A stretch of 64,000 bases of DNA from Vibrio ouci (lineage in GTDB: Bacteria > Pseudomonadota > Gammaproteobacteria > Enterobacterales > Vibrionaceae): contig NZ_SATR01000027.1 in the NCBI RefSeq assembly GCF_004551525.1, positions 1 through 64,000 of the forward strand, in the 5' to 3' direction. Position 1 is the stretch's first letter, and each line of letters starts with the position of its first letter. Below the pieces are notes generated by a model. That model saw only the letters and a list, made by a program, of their open reading frames with translations. It was not told the DNA's origin and made no database searches. The position numbers and the translations under genes are program-made. Of this stretch, positions 1-9,013 are shown piece by piece.

Positions 1-137
1 CACGATTAGGTGGCTGGAAGAATACTAAGCGAACGGATCGCGCTTCTATAAAGACGTTATGGCAAGGATGGTTTAGGCTACAAACCATCCTTGAAGGGTA
101 TGAACTGGCTAAGTCTCTTGATTCACTAGACTTGTGA
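1..137 (+). CDS. IS4-family transposase, C-terminal 44 residues (partial)
   Basis: The frame starting at base 3 is open from the window edge to a TGA at 135-137 and encodes 44 residues beginning RLGGWKNTKRTDRAS. This resembles the C-terminus of the Tn5/IS50 transposase (RLGGF-DSKRTGIAS followed by LW-GW and an LxG repeat), which I recall from the family. Only the C-terminal tail is visible, so the DDE catalytic residues are not in view. Whether the full gene is intact is unknown. Confidence 0.8.
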   Translation, partial: RLGGWKNTKRTDRASIKTLWQGWFRLQTILEGYELAKSLDSLDL

Positions 138-148
138 TCAAGAGACAG
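1..148 (+). mobile_element. Right end of an IS4-family (IS50-like) insertion sequence
   Basis: The window opens inside an insertion sequence. Read outward-in, the terminal repeat at 130-148 is CTGTCTCTTGATCACAAGT. Its first 14 bases match the inside end of IS50 and its last bases match the outside end, as I remember those ends. The element therefore ends at 148, and the next nine bases (149-157, CCTTAGGGT) would be one copy of the target duplication. The stop codon of the transposase lies within the terminal repeat, as is common in compact IS elements. The left part is outside the window, so completeness cannot be judged. Confidence 0.8.
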
Positions 149-225
149 CCTTAGGGTGCCATTTTTATTGGCTTTCTCAATAGATAACCTTATGATCTTG
201 GCCAAACCCACTGATTTTCTATCGT

Positions 226-1110
226 ATGAATATTGTCGTTCTTGGTCCTGGTGCAATTGGCTCTTTATGGGCATCCTACCTCCATCATGCAGGCCACTCT
301 GTTTCACTCTGGTCTCGACATACAGAATCGACGATTTCTATCCAAAGAGATGAGCATGCTCCGATCCAATTCGGTAATCGCTCCAAGCACGCTCTTGAAC
401 ATGCTGACTTATTGCTTGTTACTCTAAAGGCGCCTCAAGTCGAGGATGCGTTATCTGAGCTTAAGCCATTAATTAACAAAGACACCGTAGTTACCTTAAT
501 GCACAACGGTATGGGTACAGCCGAAGTCGTTTCTGAGTTACTTATTGATAACCCTTTAGTTCTTGCGACAACAACTCATGGCGCGTATCGAAAGTCATCT
601 CACCATGTCTTACACACTGGATTGGGCAAAACGGAGTTGGGTGGCTATAACTCGACAGGTAAACGCTGTGAGTTCTTAGCTGAGGTATTCCAGCACGCTC
701 TTCCTCAAGTCGTGTGGAACCCTAGCATTCTTGATGCACTTTGGAATAAGCTTGCCATCAACTGCGCCATCAACCCGCTTACCGCAATGCACAGAGTAGC
801 CAATGGCGAGTTAGCACAAAGCCAATATCAAGACACCTTGCAGTCCGTTATTAACGAAGTCACCTTAGTGATGCAAGCTGAAGGGATCGACACCAACTCA
901 GAAATGCTGAGTCAGTCCGTTGCTCAAGTCATTCAAGCAACGGCGAAAAACTTATCTTCTATGCAGCAAGATATTGTTCATCAACGCCAAAGCGAGATAG
1001 ACTTTATTACTGGCTATCTGATTGAAAAAGCGCAGCAGCACAAAATAGCGACGCCGGTAAACCGCTCGCTGTATGACGCCATTAAAAACATCGAACAAGG
1101 TTGGAATTAA
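226..1110 (+). CDS. panE: 2-dehydropantoate 2-reductase
   Basis: This cytosolic enzyme reduces ketopantoate to pantoate with NADPH in pantothenate and CoA synthesis. The 294-residue protein starts with a Rossmann loop GPGAIG at residues 7-12. It carries the ketopantoate reductase signature with Lys175 and Asn179 in KLAINCAINPLTA, and a Glu near residue 257 that matches the substrate-binding acid of the family. Length is normal. The start lacks an obvious Shine-Dalgarno sequence. The gene begins only 77 bp after the insertion-sequence end, so its native promoter region may have been shortened or changed. The next gene starts 2 bp after the stop, which indicates cotranscription. Confidence 0.93.
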   Translation: MNIVVLGPGAIGSLWASYLHHAGHSVSLWSRHTESTISIQRDEHAPIQFGNRSKHALEHADLLLVTLKAPQVEDALSELKPLINKDTVVTLMHNGMGTAEVVSELLIDNPLVLATTTHGAYRKSSHHVLHTGLGKTELGGYNSTGKRCEFLAEVFQHALPQVVWNPSILDALWNKLAINCAINPLTAMHRVANGELAQSQYQDTLQSVINEVTLVMQAEGIDTNSEMLSQSVAQVIQATAKNLSSMQQDIVHQRQSEIDFITGYLIEKAQQHKIATPVNRSLYDAIKNIEQGWN

Positions 1111-1112
1111 CC

Positions 1113-1712
1113 ATGACTAAAAAAGTCCTCGTCCCTATCGCTCCTGGCAGTGAAGAAATGGAAGCTATTACTATCATTGATATGATGGTTAGAGCTGGAT
1201 ACGAAACTGTGGTTGCCAGTGCCGACTTCGATGGTCAGTTAACAATGAAGGCCTCGCGTGGTGTAACACTAACTGCTGACTGTAAACTGGTCGATATTGC
1301 TGACGATGAGTTCGATGCAGTGATCTTGCCGGGTGGCGTTGAGGGTTCAGAAACGTTCCGCGACAGCACTGTTTTGGTCGAGATTGTTCGCCAGCAGATG
1401 TACGAAGGTAAGTTGGTTGCCGCAATTTGTGCCGCACCAGCTCTCGTTCTTGCTCATCACGGCCTATATAGTGACGCACTAATGACTTGTCATCCAAGTT
1501 TTGAAAGCCACATCAATCCGAAAAAATGGCGCGTTAAACGTGTCACTTATGATGTAAACCACAACCTATTAACCAGCCAAGGCCCAGGTACCGCACTTGA
1601 GTTTGCCATGGAGATCATCATCAATCTATCAGGCAAAGCACATGCGTGGACCGTTGCAGAGCCGATGGTGACGATACCGACGCTGCAATACCATAAGCTG
1701 GGTGACGAATAA
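1113..1712 (+). CDS. yajL: DJ-1/PfpI family protein YajL (protein deglycase/chaperone type)
   Basis: This is a 199-residue DJ-1 superfamily protein. The nucleophile elbow AAICAAPA places the conserved cysteine at residue 106, and the partner acid is Glu15 in PGSEEMEA; both are hallmarks of YajL/DJ-1. Family members are linked to oxidative stress protection, chaperone activity and repair of glycated proteins, the last being disputed. I chose ATG 1113 because panE ends at 1110 and the conserved N-terminus is MTKKVLVPIAPG. The stop overlaps the start of the next gene (TAATG), so translation is probably coupled. Confidence 0.92.
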   Translation: MTKKVLVPIAPGSEEMEAITIIDMMVRAGYETVVASADFDGQLTMKASRGVTLTADCKLVDIADDEFDAVILPGGVEGSETFRDSTVLVEIVRQQMYEGKLVAAICAAPALVLAHHGLYSDALMTCHPSFESHINPKKWRVKRVTYDVNHNLLTSQGPGTALEFAMEIIINLSGKAHAWTVAEPMVTIPTLQYHKLGDE

Positions 1713-2923
1713 TGTTTGACGTACAAGCAGTGGCTGCGCAGTTCCCTGCCTTACTTCAGCAAGTTAATGGCCAACGGCTGGTCTATTTAGACAGTGCCGC
1801 GACTACGCAGAAGCCACGCTGTGTGATCGATGCGATTACCGACTATTACAGTCATCAAAATGCCAATGTCCACCGCGGTAGCCATAGCCTAACCGCGAAA
1901 GCCACCAGCCAGTTTGAATCTGCTCGCCAAACAGTAGCCGACTTTTTAGGCGCTTCGACAAGCAAAGAGATAGTTTGGACTCGCGGTGCCACAGAAGCTT
2001 TAAACCTGATTGCTCAAACTTACGCGCGAAACACGCTTAAGCCCGGAGATGAAATCTTAATCAGTGAAATGGAGCACCATGCGAATATAGTTCCATGGCA
2101 AATAGTGGCTGAGCAGACCGGAGCAAAAGTGATCAAGGTACCGATGACAAGCGAGTGTTCGTTTGATCTGGCTGCCTTTAAATCGCTGCTTTCTCCTCAA
2201 ACTAAAATTGTCGCATTGGCCCATATCACTAATGTAACGGGTACTCGCCAACCTATCGAACAAGTGATTGAGCTTGCCCATCAGATGGGAGCGATTGTTG
2301 TCGTGGACGGCGCTCAAGGGATCGTCCATGAGCAAGTTAACGTTGCTTCACTCAATGCTGATTTTTACGTTTTCTCTGGCCATAAACTGTATGCTCCAGC
2401 CGGTATTGGGGTGCTTTACGGCAAACTAAACCTGCTTGAAGCTATGCCTCCATGGCACGGCGGCGGCAAGATGGTAGAGAAAGTCTCATTTGAAGGAACA
2501 ACCTACAGCGAACTTCCGGGGAAGTTTGAAGCTGGTACACCAAATGTCGCTGGGGCAATTGCTTTAGAAACGGCTATCAACTGGTATCAGAGCTTTGACC
2601 AACAGGCACTTGAAGCGCATATCCACAAGCTAGTCGCTGCTGCTTATACACGCCTGAACGCACTAGATGATATTGAAATTCTTGGCTACCAGTCCGGTGC
2701 TAGTGTGCTCTCCTTTGTGATGGATGGGGTTCACCATCAAGACATCGCAACACTACTTGATCAACAAGGTATCGCCGTTCGGGCGGGGCACCACTGCGCG
2801 CACCCTCTTATGGATGCACTCGGTGTTAAGGGGACCGTGAGGGCATCATTTGCCATCTACAACACAATGGAAGATGTAGAGCGCTTTATTGCTGCGGTCG
2901 AGAAAGCGGTTGATATGCTATAG
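1712..2923 (+). CDS. csdA: Cysteine desulfurase, CsdA/SufS type
   Basis: This PLP-dependent enzyme takes sulfur from L-cysteine to form a persulfide for Fe-S cluster or sulfur-relay use. The 403 residues show the fold-type I aminotransferase pattern: the PLP lysine is Lys225 in FSGHKLYAP, and the sulfur-accepting cysteine is Cys362 in RAGHHCAHPL, typical of group II desulfurases. No SufE/CsdE partner or other suf gene lies next to it in this window, so CsdA is favoured over SufS, but the two are close. It is the last gene of a three-gene unit and is followed at once by a hairpin terminator. Confidence 0.88.
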   Translation: MFDVQAVAAQFPALLQQVNGQRLVYLDSAATTQKPRCVIDAITDYYSHQNANVHRGSHSLTAKATSQFESARQTVADFLGASTSKEIVWTRGATEALNLIAQTYARNTLKPGDEILISEMEHHANIVPWQIVAEQTGAKVIKVPMTSECSFDLAAFKSLLSPQTKIVALAHITNVTGTRQPIEQVIELAHQMGAIVVVDGAQGIVHEQVNVASLNADFYVFSGHKLYAPAGIGVLYGKLNLLEAMPPWHGGGKMVEKVSFEGTTYSELPGKFEAGTPNVAGAIALETAINWYQSFDQQALEAHIHKLVAAAYTRLNALDDIEILGYQSGASVLSFVMDGVHHQDIATLLDQQGIAVRAGHHCAHPLMDALGVKGTVRASFAIYNTMEDVERFIAAVEKAVDML

Positions 2924-2930
2924 AAAATAA

Positions 2931-2957
2931 AAAGGTCGGTAAATGCCGACCTTTTTT
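2931..2957 (+). terminator. Rho-independent terminator after csdA
   Basis: The stem GGTCGG/CCGACC with a six-base loop is flanked by A-rich and T-rich tracts, beginning about 10 bp after the csdA stop. It ends the panE-yajL-csdA unit. Confidence 0.9.
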
Positions 2958-2963
2958 ATTTTC

Positions 2964-3067
2964 GTCATCCCCCGAGAACGAGGTACAAGTGAGTTGGGGA
3001 TCTCTAAAAACAACCAAACAACGCAAGCAGATTCCCTACTCCCTCATTCTTCGGTCTATGGAATGAC
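2964..3067. repeat. Intergenic inverted-repeat element, copy 1
   Basis: About 104 bp bounded by GTCATCCC on the left and GGAATGAC on the right. The two arms, around GAGTTGGGGATCTCT and AGATTCCCTACTCCCTC, are imperfect inverted copies of each other, so the unit can fold into a long hairpin. Related copies occur at 8787-8878, 8893-8995 and 51988-52074. It fills the gap between the convergent csdA and radA genes. Confidence 0.8.
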
Positions 3068-3096
3068 AAAACTCAGAGCGGTCAAAGCCGATACAT

Positions 3097-4476
3097 CTAC
3101 AGCTCATCAAAGGCTTCAATCGCCTCTGAAAGCTTCTTAACGCCGTGAATTTGCATTCCGGGAATACCGCCCTTAGGCATGTTTGCTGCAGGAACGATCG
3201 CTTTCTTAAAGCCGTGCTTAAACGCTTCATTGAGGCGCTCTTGACCACTTGGTACCGGACGAATTTCACCAGCAAGACCCACCTCGCCAAACACCACTAC
3301 ATCTTTTGGTAATGCGCGATCGCGGAAGCTTGAAAGCAGCGCCATAACCAAGGCAAGGTCAGCACTGGTTTCAGTAACCTTTACCCCACCGACAACATTA
3401 ACGAAGACATCTTGGTCCGCCATTTGTAGGCCGCCATGCTTATGTAGTACTGCGAGTAGCAATGACAGACGGTTTTGCTCAAGACCAACAGCGACACGAC
3501 GTGGGTTCGCAAGTTGTGAATAGTCGACAAGAGCCTGAATCTCAACTAGCAGAGGGCGAGTACCTTCCCACACCACCATCACTGAGCTGCCAGATGTTTC
3601 TTCTTCACCGCGTGATAAGAAAATCGCTGACGGGTTGCTGACTTCTTTTAGGCCCTGCCCTGTCATCGCAAACACGCCGAGCTCATTCACCGCACCGAAA
3701 CGGTTCTTATGGCTGCGCATGGTTCTAAATCGGTTATCGGTACCGCCGTCAAGCAACACAGAGCAGTCAATGATGTGTTCGAGTACCTTTGGCCCCGCTA
3801 GAGTGCCATCTTTAGTAACGTGACCAACGATAAACACCGAGACATTGTTTTGCTTAGCGTAACGAGTTAACGCCGTTGCCGATTCACGAACTTGCGCCAC
3901 ACTACCCGGTGAAGATTGCACGTCAGCAACATGCATAACCTGTATTGAGTCAATCACCATGATCTTTGGCTGCTCTTTCTCTGCGATCTGACAGATGCGG
4001 TCAACGTTGGTTTCAGAAAGCATTTTCAAGTTCTCTTTCGGCAACCCTAATCGAGAAGCGCGCATCGCAACTTGCTGGAGAGATTCCTCACCCGTTACGT
4101 AGAGCGTTGGCATTTGAGATGCGAGGTAACACATCGTCTGCAGCAGCAATGTCGATTTACCAGCACCTGGGTTACCACCAATTAAAATTGCCGCCCCTGG
4201 GACAACACCGCCGCCGAGTACACGATCAAACTCTTTGTAGCCGGTGGTAAAACGCGGCACTTCCTGCAGATCAATCTCAGACAGAGCCTGAACAAGAGTT
4301 TCACCCGAGTTACCCGCATACCCCGTTAAGCGCTCATTTCTCGCCGCTGCTGGGGATGCTGCCAGTCTAACCTCGCTAATTGTATTCCACGCACCACAAG
4401 CATTGCACTGCCCCTGCCAACGTGGAAAGTCAGCACCGCAGTCATTACATACGTATGCTCTCTTCGCTTTTGCCAT
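3097..4476 (-). CDS. radA: DNA repair protein RadA (branch-migration ATPase)
   Basis: RadA is a RecA-related, DnaB-like ATPase that extends heteroduplex DNA during recombination and repair. The 459 residues begin with a four-cysteine zinc finger (Cys10, Cys13, Cys24, Cys27). A Walker A loop GNPGAGKST lies near 101-109 and the diagnostic KNRFG motif is at 257-261. The C-terminal third is the Lon-protease-like domain that lacks protease function in this family. An AGGTT ribosome site lies before the start. It is transcribed alone, divergently from the PilZ gene. Confidence 0.96.
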   Translation of the reverse strand: MAKAKRAYVCNDCGADFPRWQGQCNACGAWNTISEVRLAASPAAARNERLTGYAGNSGETLVQALSEIDLQEVPRFTTGYKEFDRVLGGGVVPGAAILIGGNPGAGKSTLLLQTMCYLASQMPTLYVTGEESLQQVAMRASRLGLPKENLKMLSETNVDRICQIAEKEQPKIMVIDSIQVMHVADVQSSPGSVAQVRESATALTRYAKQNNVSVFIVGHVTKDGTLAGPKVLEHIIDCSVLLDGGTDNRFRTMRSHKNRFGAVNELGVFAMTGQGLKEVSNPSAIFLSRGEEETSGSSVMVVWEGTRPLLVEIQALVDYSQLANPRRVAVGLEQNRLSLLLAVLHKHGGLQMADQDVFVNVVGGVKVTETSADLALVMALLSSFRDRALPKDVVVFGEVGLAGEIRPVPSGQERLNEAFKHGFKKAIVPAANMPKGGIPGMQIHGVKKLSEAIEAFDEL

Positions 4477-4626
4477 GTAACCTCAGGTATTAAAAATAGT
4501 ATTTGTGACGCAAACTGCACCGTGGTGCGTTTATCTCACATAGAAACTTGATTCGCTGTAACATATCACTAAAGATCTTAATATCAAGGCCGATATCGAG
4601 AGTAAGGAATACTCTAACAAAAAAAT

Positions 4627-6972
4627 ATGCAGCAGCCAGAAATACTCTCGTTAGCAGAGCGATTAATTCCAGCATACCATGCACAGGACTTCGAGCACCT
4701 TCTTAACCAAATGACGGAGGGAGAGCCCCCATCGACTAAAATTTTGGTCAAGATGGAGCTGAATCGCGTGATGGCACCGTGTACCAAGCCAATCGACCTA
4801 CGCGGACGAGTGAAAGGTGAGTGTCGCTCTTATGATCTGGATGGTTTAAAGCACTGGCTAGACGATGTTGCATTTAACGCCTATCACAAAAACACTCGTA
4901 AGTTCGGCGGCTATACCGAAGGGGTATGGGAAGCCCTAATCAATACCCATAACAACTTCCGCGTGATGCAAAAGCACGGTAAACCTACTGGGACTGAAGT
5001 TGCGGCTAATCCCAACAGTTTAGATGTCGAAGCCATTACGCTCGGTTACGATCTCAAGCGTAAAGAGAACCGACTAAAAATTTCATCTCAAGTCGAAATC
5101 AAATTGTCTAATAACCAAGTGGTTAATGCGCTGACTGTTGATCTCTCCCCTTCTGGCGCCAAATTTAAAGCACCTTCGGCTTTTGATTATAAGTTAGGGG
5201 AAGTCGTTGACGTAACCCTTATCGAGCTGCAGAAATCGGTTGAAATTGAAGGTATCGAACAGCCAATCCCCTATCGTATTGTCGGTATTGACGAATCATA
5301 TGAAAATGATGCCGTTAAGTTTTTACGCCTACTTAAGCTCGACACCTCAAGCTTGATTGAAAAGATCATTGAGCACCTGCTGCAAAGTGATGCTCAAAAA
5401 GCTCGTCATGATAATCAAGATAAGATCATCCGCGCACGTGCGCGTGGTTTCGAACATACCTACTTAAAGCACACCTGCAATTTACCAGTATTTTTTAGCG
5501 GAAATGAGCTAAAACTGGTCCTAATGACGGAAAATAACCGCCCTATTTGGCAATACTGGCACGATGAGCGTAATCAACAAACCTTGAGTAGCTTATTTCA
5601 TCAACAGCGCATGTCGCAATTGACGACAGAGGGTGTCAAAGGTAGCAGTAACGTGATTTACTCCTTCACTCATCAACATAAAGAGAAGAGCTTGTTCTTT
5701 TCGATGATGATGCCTGAAGCATCGCGTGAACTGCGCCAACTGTTTTGGCATGTGGGAGCGAAAAAAGAGAGTTGGAAAGCGTTCAGACTATCTGTATTTG
5801 AATTATCGCCAGATGAGAGAAAAGAGCTATCACAACATTATAGTGAATTGGATCTGGAAGCAGAAACGCTGACTCATTGTGGCATCTTGCAAGAGATCTC
5901 TGATGACAACAGTCGCCATGATTACTTACTGACAGATAAGCCTCGTCTTGCGGCAAACGAATTAAACCCGTTCCGCCATCTGCGTAACCCAACCACTAAC
6001 CCAGCATGTATTTATTTTGATGCCCAATCTCGTCGCAGAGAACCGAGATATCAATTTAAGTCACCGCTACTGTTAACAGATATCCATGGTACAACTGTTG
6101 AAGGTGCTACTGTTGATATCTCTAAACATGGCGCCAACATTGTTCTTAGCTCCCCGAGCACACTCAAAGCCGGAGAGGCCTGCTTCATCAATTTCAAAGA
6201 GCTGCAGCTCTATGATAAGAACCTTCCGCTTAGTGAAGTGCCTTATAAAGTCATTCGCATTACCCCTAGTGGTAAACGCCTTCAGCTTGCGATTGAGGAA
6301 TCGAGGCAAATCATGCGTACCATCACTTTCTTTGGTCGCTTGATTGAGCATAACCAAGACAAGCTGGTCGCTAAAAAAGAGCTACTGCCAAGTAATGAAC
6401 TGCTAGAAAGTCTGCATGATATCTTGCTGGATAAAATGGTCAGCTCACCACTATATATTGAGAAAAGGGGTAAAAGCTTGCGCCCTAAAGCGATTGGCGT
6501 GAATTACCCTCTTAGCTCGTATCTGACTATTTTGGCCAAACTTGGTGACGGTGCGAACTTCTCGTTAGCACCGATATACAAAGGTCATACTAATACGCTG
6601 TTGGCGCAGCCAATGAAGCGAATTGAAGGTGCTGAGCCGCAGTACCACGAGCTATACCTTAGTGCGAGTAAGTTTGGTACCCGAATTCAGTCGGTCGAAG
6701 CTAAACTCTCCAACGAATTTGAGAATGTTAAAGAGCGCATCAGTTACATAAAGCGCGCGCAAATGATGGGCGAGTTTTACGCAATTCGAATTTGTGGTGC
6801 ACCGGTTTTCAACCCGATAACCGCTCTGGTTCGAAAAGACCTCGAGGAACTGACGCAAATCAGCATGCATCAAGCGCGCAGCTTAGAAAAAGAGATCAAC
6901 AACATAGTTGGTTATGGCGAGCTCACCGATATCACCGAAGAAGTGCTGATTCGATTGGAGTTAACTACCTAA
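4627..6972 (+). CDS. plzC: Large tandem-PilZ-domain protein (c-di-GMP receptor), PlzC-like
   Basis: This 781-residue soluble protein has two PilZ-type motifs. The first is RKENR at 145-149 followed by DLSPSG at 172-177; the second is RREPR at 470-474 followed by DISKHG at 497-502. These match the RxxxR and D/NxSxxG c-di-GMP-binding signatures, so both sites look competent. The remaining sequence has no domain I can name. From memory, Vibrio cholerae has a similar PilZ protein, PlzC, between radA and serB; the symbol rests on that position and on the domain layout. Members influence motility, biofilm or virulence, but a specific role cannot be read here. Confidence 0.85.
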   Translation: MQQPEILSLAERLIPAYHAQDFEHLLNQMTEGEPPSTKILVKMELNRVMAPCTKPIDLRGRVKGECRSYDLDGLKHWLDDVAFNAYHKNTRKFGGYTEGVWEALINTHNNFRVMQKHGKPTGTEVAANPNSLDVEAITLGYDLKRKENRLKISSQVEIKLSNNQVVNALTVDLSPSGAKFKAPSAFDYKLGEVVDVTLIELQKSVEIEGIEQPIPYRIVGIDESYENDAVKFLRLLKLDTSSLIEKIIEHLLQSDAQKARHDNQDKIIRARARGFEHTYLKHTCNLPVFFSGNELKLVLMTENNRPIWQYWHDERNQQTLSSLFHQQRMSQLTTEGVKGSSNVIYSFTHQHKEKSLFFSMMMPEASRELRQLFWHVGAKKESWKAFRLSVFELSPDERKELSQHYSELDLEAETLTHCGILQEISDDNSRHDYLLTDKPRLAANELNPFRHLRNPTTNPACIYFDAQSRRREPRYQFKSPLLLTDIHGTTVEGATVDISKHGANIVLSSPSTLKAGEACFINFKELQLYDKNLPLSEVPYKVIRITPSGKRLQLAIEESRQIMRTITFFGRLIEHNQDKLVAKKELLPSNELLESLHDILLDKMVSSPLYIEKRGKSLRPKAIGVNYPLSSYLTILAKLGDGANFSLAPIYKGHTNTLLAQPMKRIEGAEPQYHELYLSASKFGTRIQSVEAKLSNEFENVKERISYIKRAQMMGEFYAIRICGAPVFNPITALVRKDLEELTQISMHQARSLEKEINNIVGYGELTDITEEVLIRLELTT

Positions 6973-6991
6973 CCTAATAGTTAAGACAATG

Positions 6992-7024
6992 AAAAAAGCG
7001 AGGCCTTATCCTCGCTTTTTTTAT
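6992..7024. terminator. Bidirectional terminator between plzC and serB
   Basis: The hairpin GCGAGG/CCTCGC has a run of A before and a run of T after it, so it can stop transcription from both convergent genes. Confidence 0.88.
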
Positions 7025-7042
7025 AAGTATATGTCTCTTCGC

Positions 7043-8023
7043 TTAAGGTTGAGGCTGAAAGCTCACGCGCTTTTGCTTAACAAGAATCGCCGATAAAATA
7101 CAAATGATCCCGCCAAGTCCCACATAACGAACGGCACTCTTAGCCTGTTGCTCTACTTTTGGTTTGGCATGGTAAGCAATACCCAAACCAGCCGCATCCA
7201 TCATCACTAGGTCGTTGGCACCATCACCGACTGCAATAGTATTGTGTGGTTCAATCTCATACTCATCGGCAAGCTGTTGTAAGATATCGGCTTTGGTCTG
7301 CGCCGAAACGACCTCGCCCAGCACTTTCCCCGTCAACTTACCATCGACAATCTCAAGTTGGTTTGACTGCGTATGATCCAGTCCAAGCAACTCTTGTAAA
7401 TAGTCTGAGAAGTAAGTGAAACCGCCAGAGGCAATCGCCGTCTTCCAACCGTACTGTTTTAATGTACCAATCAACTCAGGAAGATCAGGCATCAAAGGAA
7501 GCTGCTCACGTACGGCACTTAAAATGCTTTCATCGGCACCCGCTAACTTGCCGACTCGCTGACGTAGGCTTTGCTCAAAGTCGAGCTCGCCTTGCATTGC
7601 TCGCTCCGTCACTTCAGAGACCTCTTCGCCGACTCCTGCCAGCTTAGCAATTTCATCAATACACTCGATCTGAATCGCAGTTGAGTCCATATCAAGCACG
7701 ATTAACCCTGGCTTGCTCAACTCAGGCATATCATTCAAAGTCGAATAATCAAGCTCAAGTGCCTGCAAAATCTCTTCGTGTTGCTCAGTAAGCTCTCCGG
7801 CCATTAAAGCAACCTCGTACTCGCCAACCTTCCATACATCGACAATGGCGTTGTAGTAACCTACAAAGAAGTCGATGTCTTCAAATTTGCTCGGGCAGAG
7901 ATAGTGTCCAAATACAACCCAACCTGCTTTCGCTTTATCAAACTGAGTGGCAAGGCGGGTTTCTGGTAGACGATTAATTAATGGGGTATGTTTACGTATA
8001 GAAAGGGGCTTTAACGTGTCCAT
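7043..8023 (-). CDS. serB: Phosphoserine phosphatase SerB
   Basis: SerB performs the last step of serine synthesis, removing phosphate from O-phosphoserine. It is a HAD-family enzyme: the nucleophile motif DMDST has Asp111 and Asp113, and GDGANDL near the C-terminus supplies the Mg ligands. The N-terminal ~100 residues form the extra regulatory-type domain seen in enterobacterial and Vibrio SerB. ATG 8023 is preferred over an in-frame upstream start because AGGAA lies eight bases before it and it gives 326 residues. The gene is divergent from ytjB, as serB is in E. coli. Confidence 0.95.
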   Translation of the reverse strand: MDTLKPLSIRKHTPLINRLPETRLATQFDKAKAGWVVFGHYLCPSKFEDIDFFVGYYNAIVDVWKVGEYEVALMAGELTEQHEEILQALELDYSTLNDMPELSKPGLIVLDMDSTAIQIECIDEIAKLAGVGEEVSEVTERAMQGELDFEQSLRQRVGKLAGADESILSAVREQLPLMPDLPELIGTLKQYGWKTAIASGGFTYFSDYLQELLGLDHTQSNQLEIVDGKLTGKVLGEVVSAQTKADILQQLADEYEIEPHNTIAVGDGANDLVMMDAAGLGIAYHAKPKVEQQAKSAVRYVGLGGIICILSAILVKQKRVSFQPQP

Positions 8024-8127
8024 GTCAATTATTCCTGTAAAATCTCTCAACACGTTAACCTATTGCAATTTATCTGCGCAAGTCTCAATATGCTCTAAAG
8101 TATAATTATCCTCTATTTAGGTGAAAA

Positions 8128-8736
8128 ATGGACTCATCTCTATTTTCTTTTCGTATCGCACTGAAAGTATTGGCAACGGCCTCGTTAATTGCCATGGTCG
8201 CTACTATTGGGATCAATAGTGTCAAAATTACGAAAGGTAATGAGCAGATTCAAGCCAACCAATTAGAGACCTTAACCGATATTCTTATCTCTCAAGCTTC
8301 TTTGTCAGCCGGTGACATGATCGTCACGCAAGATCAAGAGCGTTTATTGAAGCTGACTAACCAGCTAGCGAAAGATAACCTCGTTGTTGATGCCACCATC
8401 TACGACGCAGAAGGGGTCAAGCTGGCAGCCAGCGACCAAGCAACTTCAGTGCGTGAAATTCTAGGTTTAGACACCCCTTTACAGACCGCGCGTATCGGTA
8501 AACAACAACTGGTTGAGCCGGTGCTGAAAGATGGCACGGTAATCGGCTTTGTTCGCATTACCTTTGAAACTGGTAAGCTCACGGCGTTTTCAGATCACTA
8601 CTACCGTAAAAGTGATCGATATATGTACACCATGGTTGGGATGAGTTTTATCGCCGGTTTACTGTTGACGCTGATTATCCGTCGTAAACCAAATAAGCGT
8701 AAGGGCGAGAACTTACTGCTTAAAGACATGCAGTAA
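8128..8736 (+). CDS. ytjB: YtjB/AhpA-family inner membrane protein
   Basis: This 202-residue protein has a hydrophobic segment near residues 10-32 and a second near 168-185, followed by a basic cytoplasmic tail. About 135 residues lie between, probably in the periplasm. It resembles the YtjB (Smp/AhpA) family encoded divergently from serB in gammaproteobacteria. The loop has the size of a small sensor-like domain, but no enzyme motif is visible and no function is assigned with confidence. A strong terminator follows. Confidence 0.8.
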   Translation: MDSSLFSFRIALKVLATASLIAMVATIGINSVKITKGNEQIQANQLETLTDILISQASLSAGDMIVTQDQERLLKLTNQLAKDNLVVDATIYDAEGVKLAASDQATSVREILGLDTPLQTARIGKQQLVEPVLKDGTVIGFVRITFETGKLTAFSDHYYRKSDRYMYTMVGMSFIAGLLLTLIIRRKPNKRKGENLLLKDMQ

Positions 8737-8752
8737 AAACCAGAAAACAAAA

Positions 8753-8784
8753 AAGGGTTGATGCCAAGCATCAACCCTTTTTTA
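8753..8784 (+). terminator. Rho-independent terminator after ytjB
   Basis: An 11-bp stem AAGGGTTGATG/CATCAACCCTT with a five-base loop is followed by a T-run, 17 bp after the ytjB stop. Confidence 0.92.
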
Positions 8785-8786
8785 TT

Positions 8787-8878
8787 AGTCATCACATAGA
8801 AAGAAAAGCGAGAGATTTGAGTCCATAGAAAACTCAAAGAGATTCCCTACTCACTCCTTCGTCGTTCTATGGAATGAC
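8787..8878. repeat. Intergenic inverted-repeat element, copy 2 (degenerate left arm)
   Basis: This copy runs from GTCATCACATAG to CTATGGAATGAC. The right arm, GAGATTCCCTACTCACTCC followed by TTCGTCGTTCTATGGAATGAC, is well preserved. The left arm is diverged but keeps the inverted GTCAT end. Confidence 0.65.
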
Positions 8879-8892
8879 GAAGAGTTTAACCT

Positions 8893-8995
8893 GTCATCCC
8901 CGAGAGTGAGGTACGAACGAGTTGGGGATCTCTTATTGTGAGTAGAAAGCAATTAAAGGCACCCTACTCGCTCCGCCATCGCTCTATCGAATGAC
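8893..8995. repeat. Intergenic inverted-repeat element, copy 3
   Basis: This is a 103-bp unit with a left arm containing CGAGAGTGAGGTACGAACG then AGTTGGGGATCTCT, and a right arm ending ATCGAATGAC. It lies 14 bp from copy 2, so the two form a tandem pair filling the region between ytjB and deoD. Confidence 0.75.
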
Positions 8996-9013
8996 TCTAT
9001 ATACCCTCGCCTC

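Noticed and set aside
2931..2957. Possible riboswitch or attenuator after csdA
   Set aside because: A simple GC stem with a T-run after a stop codon is an ordinary terminator.
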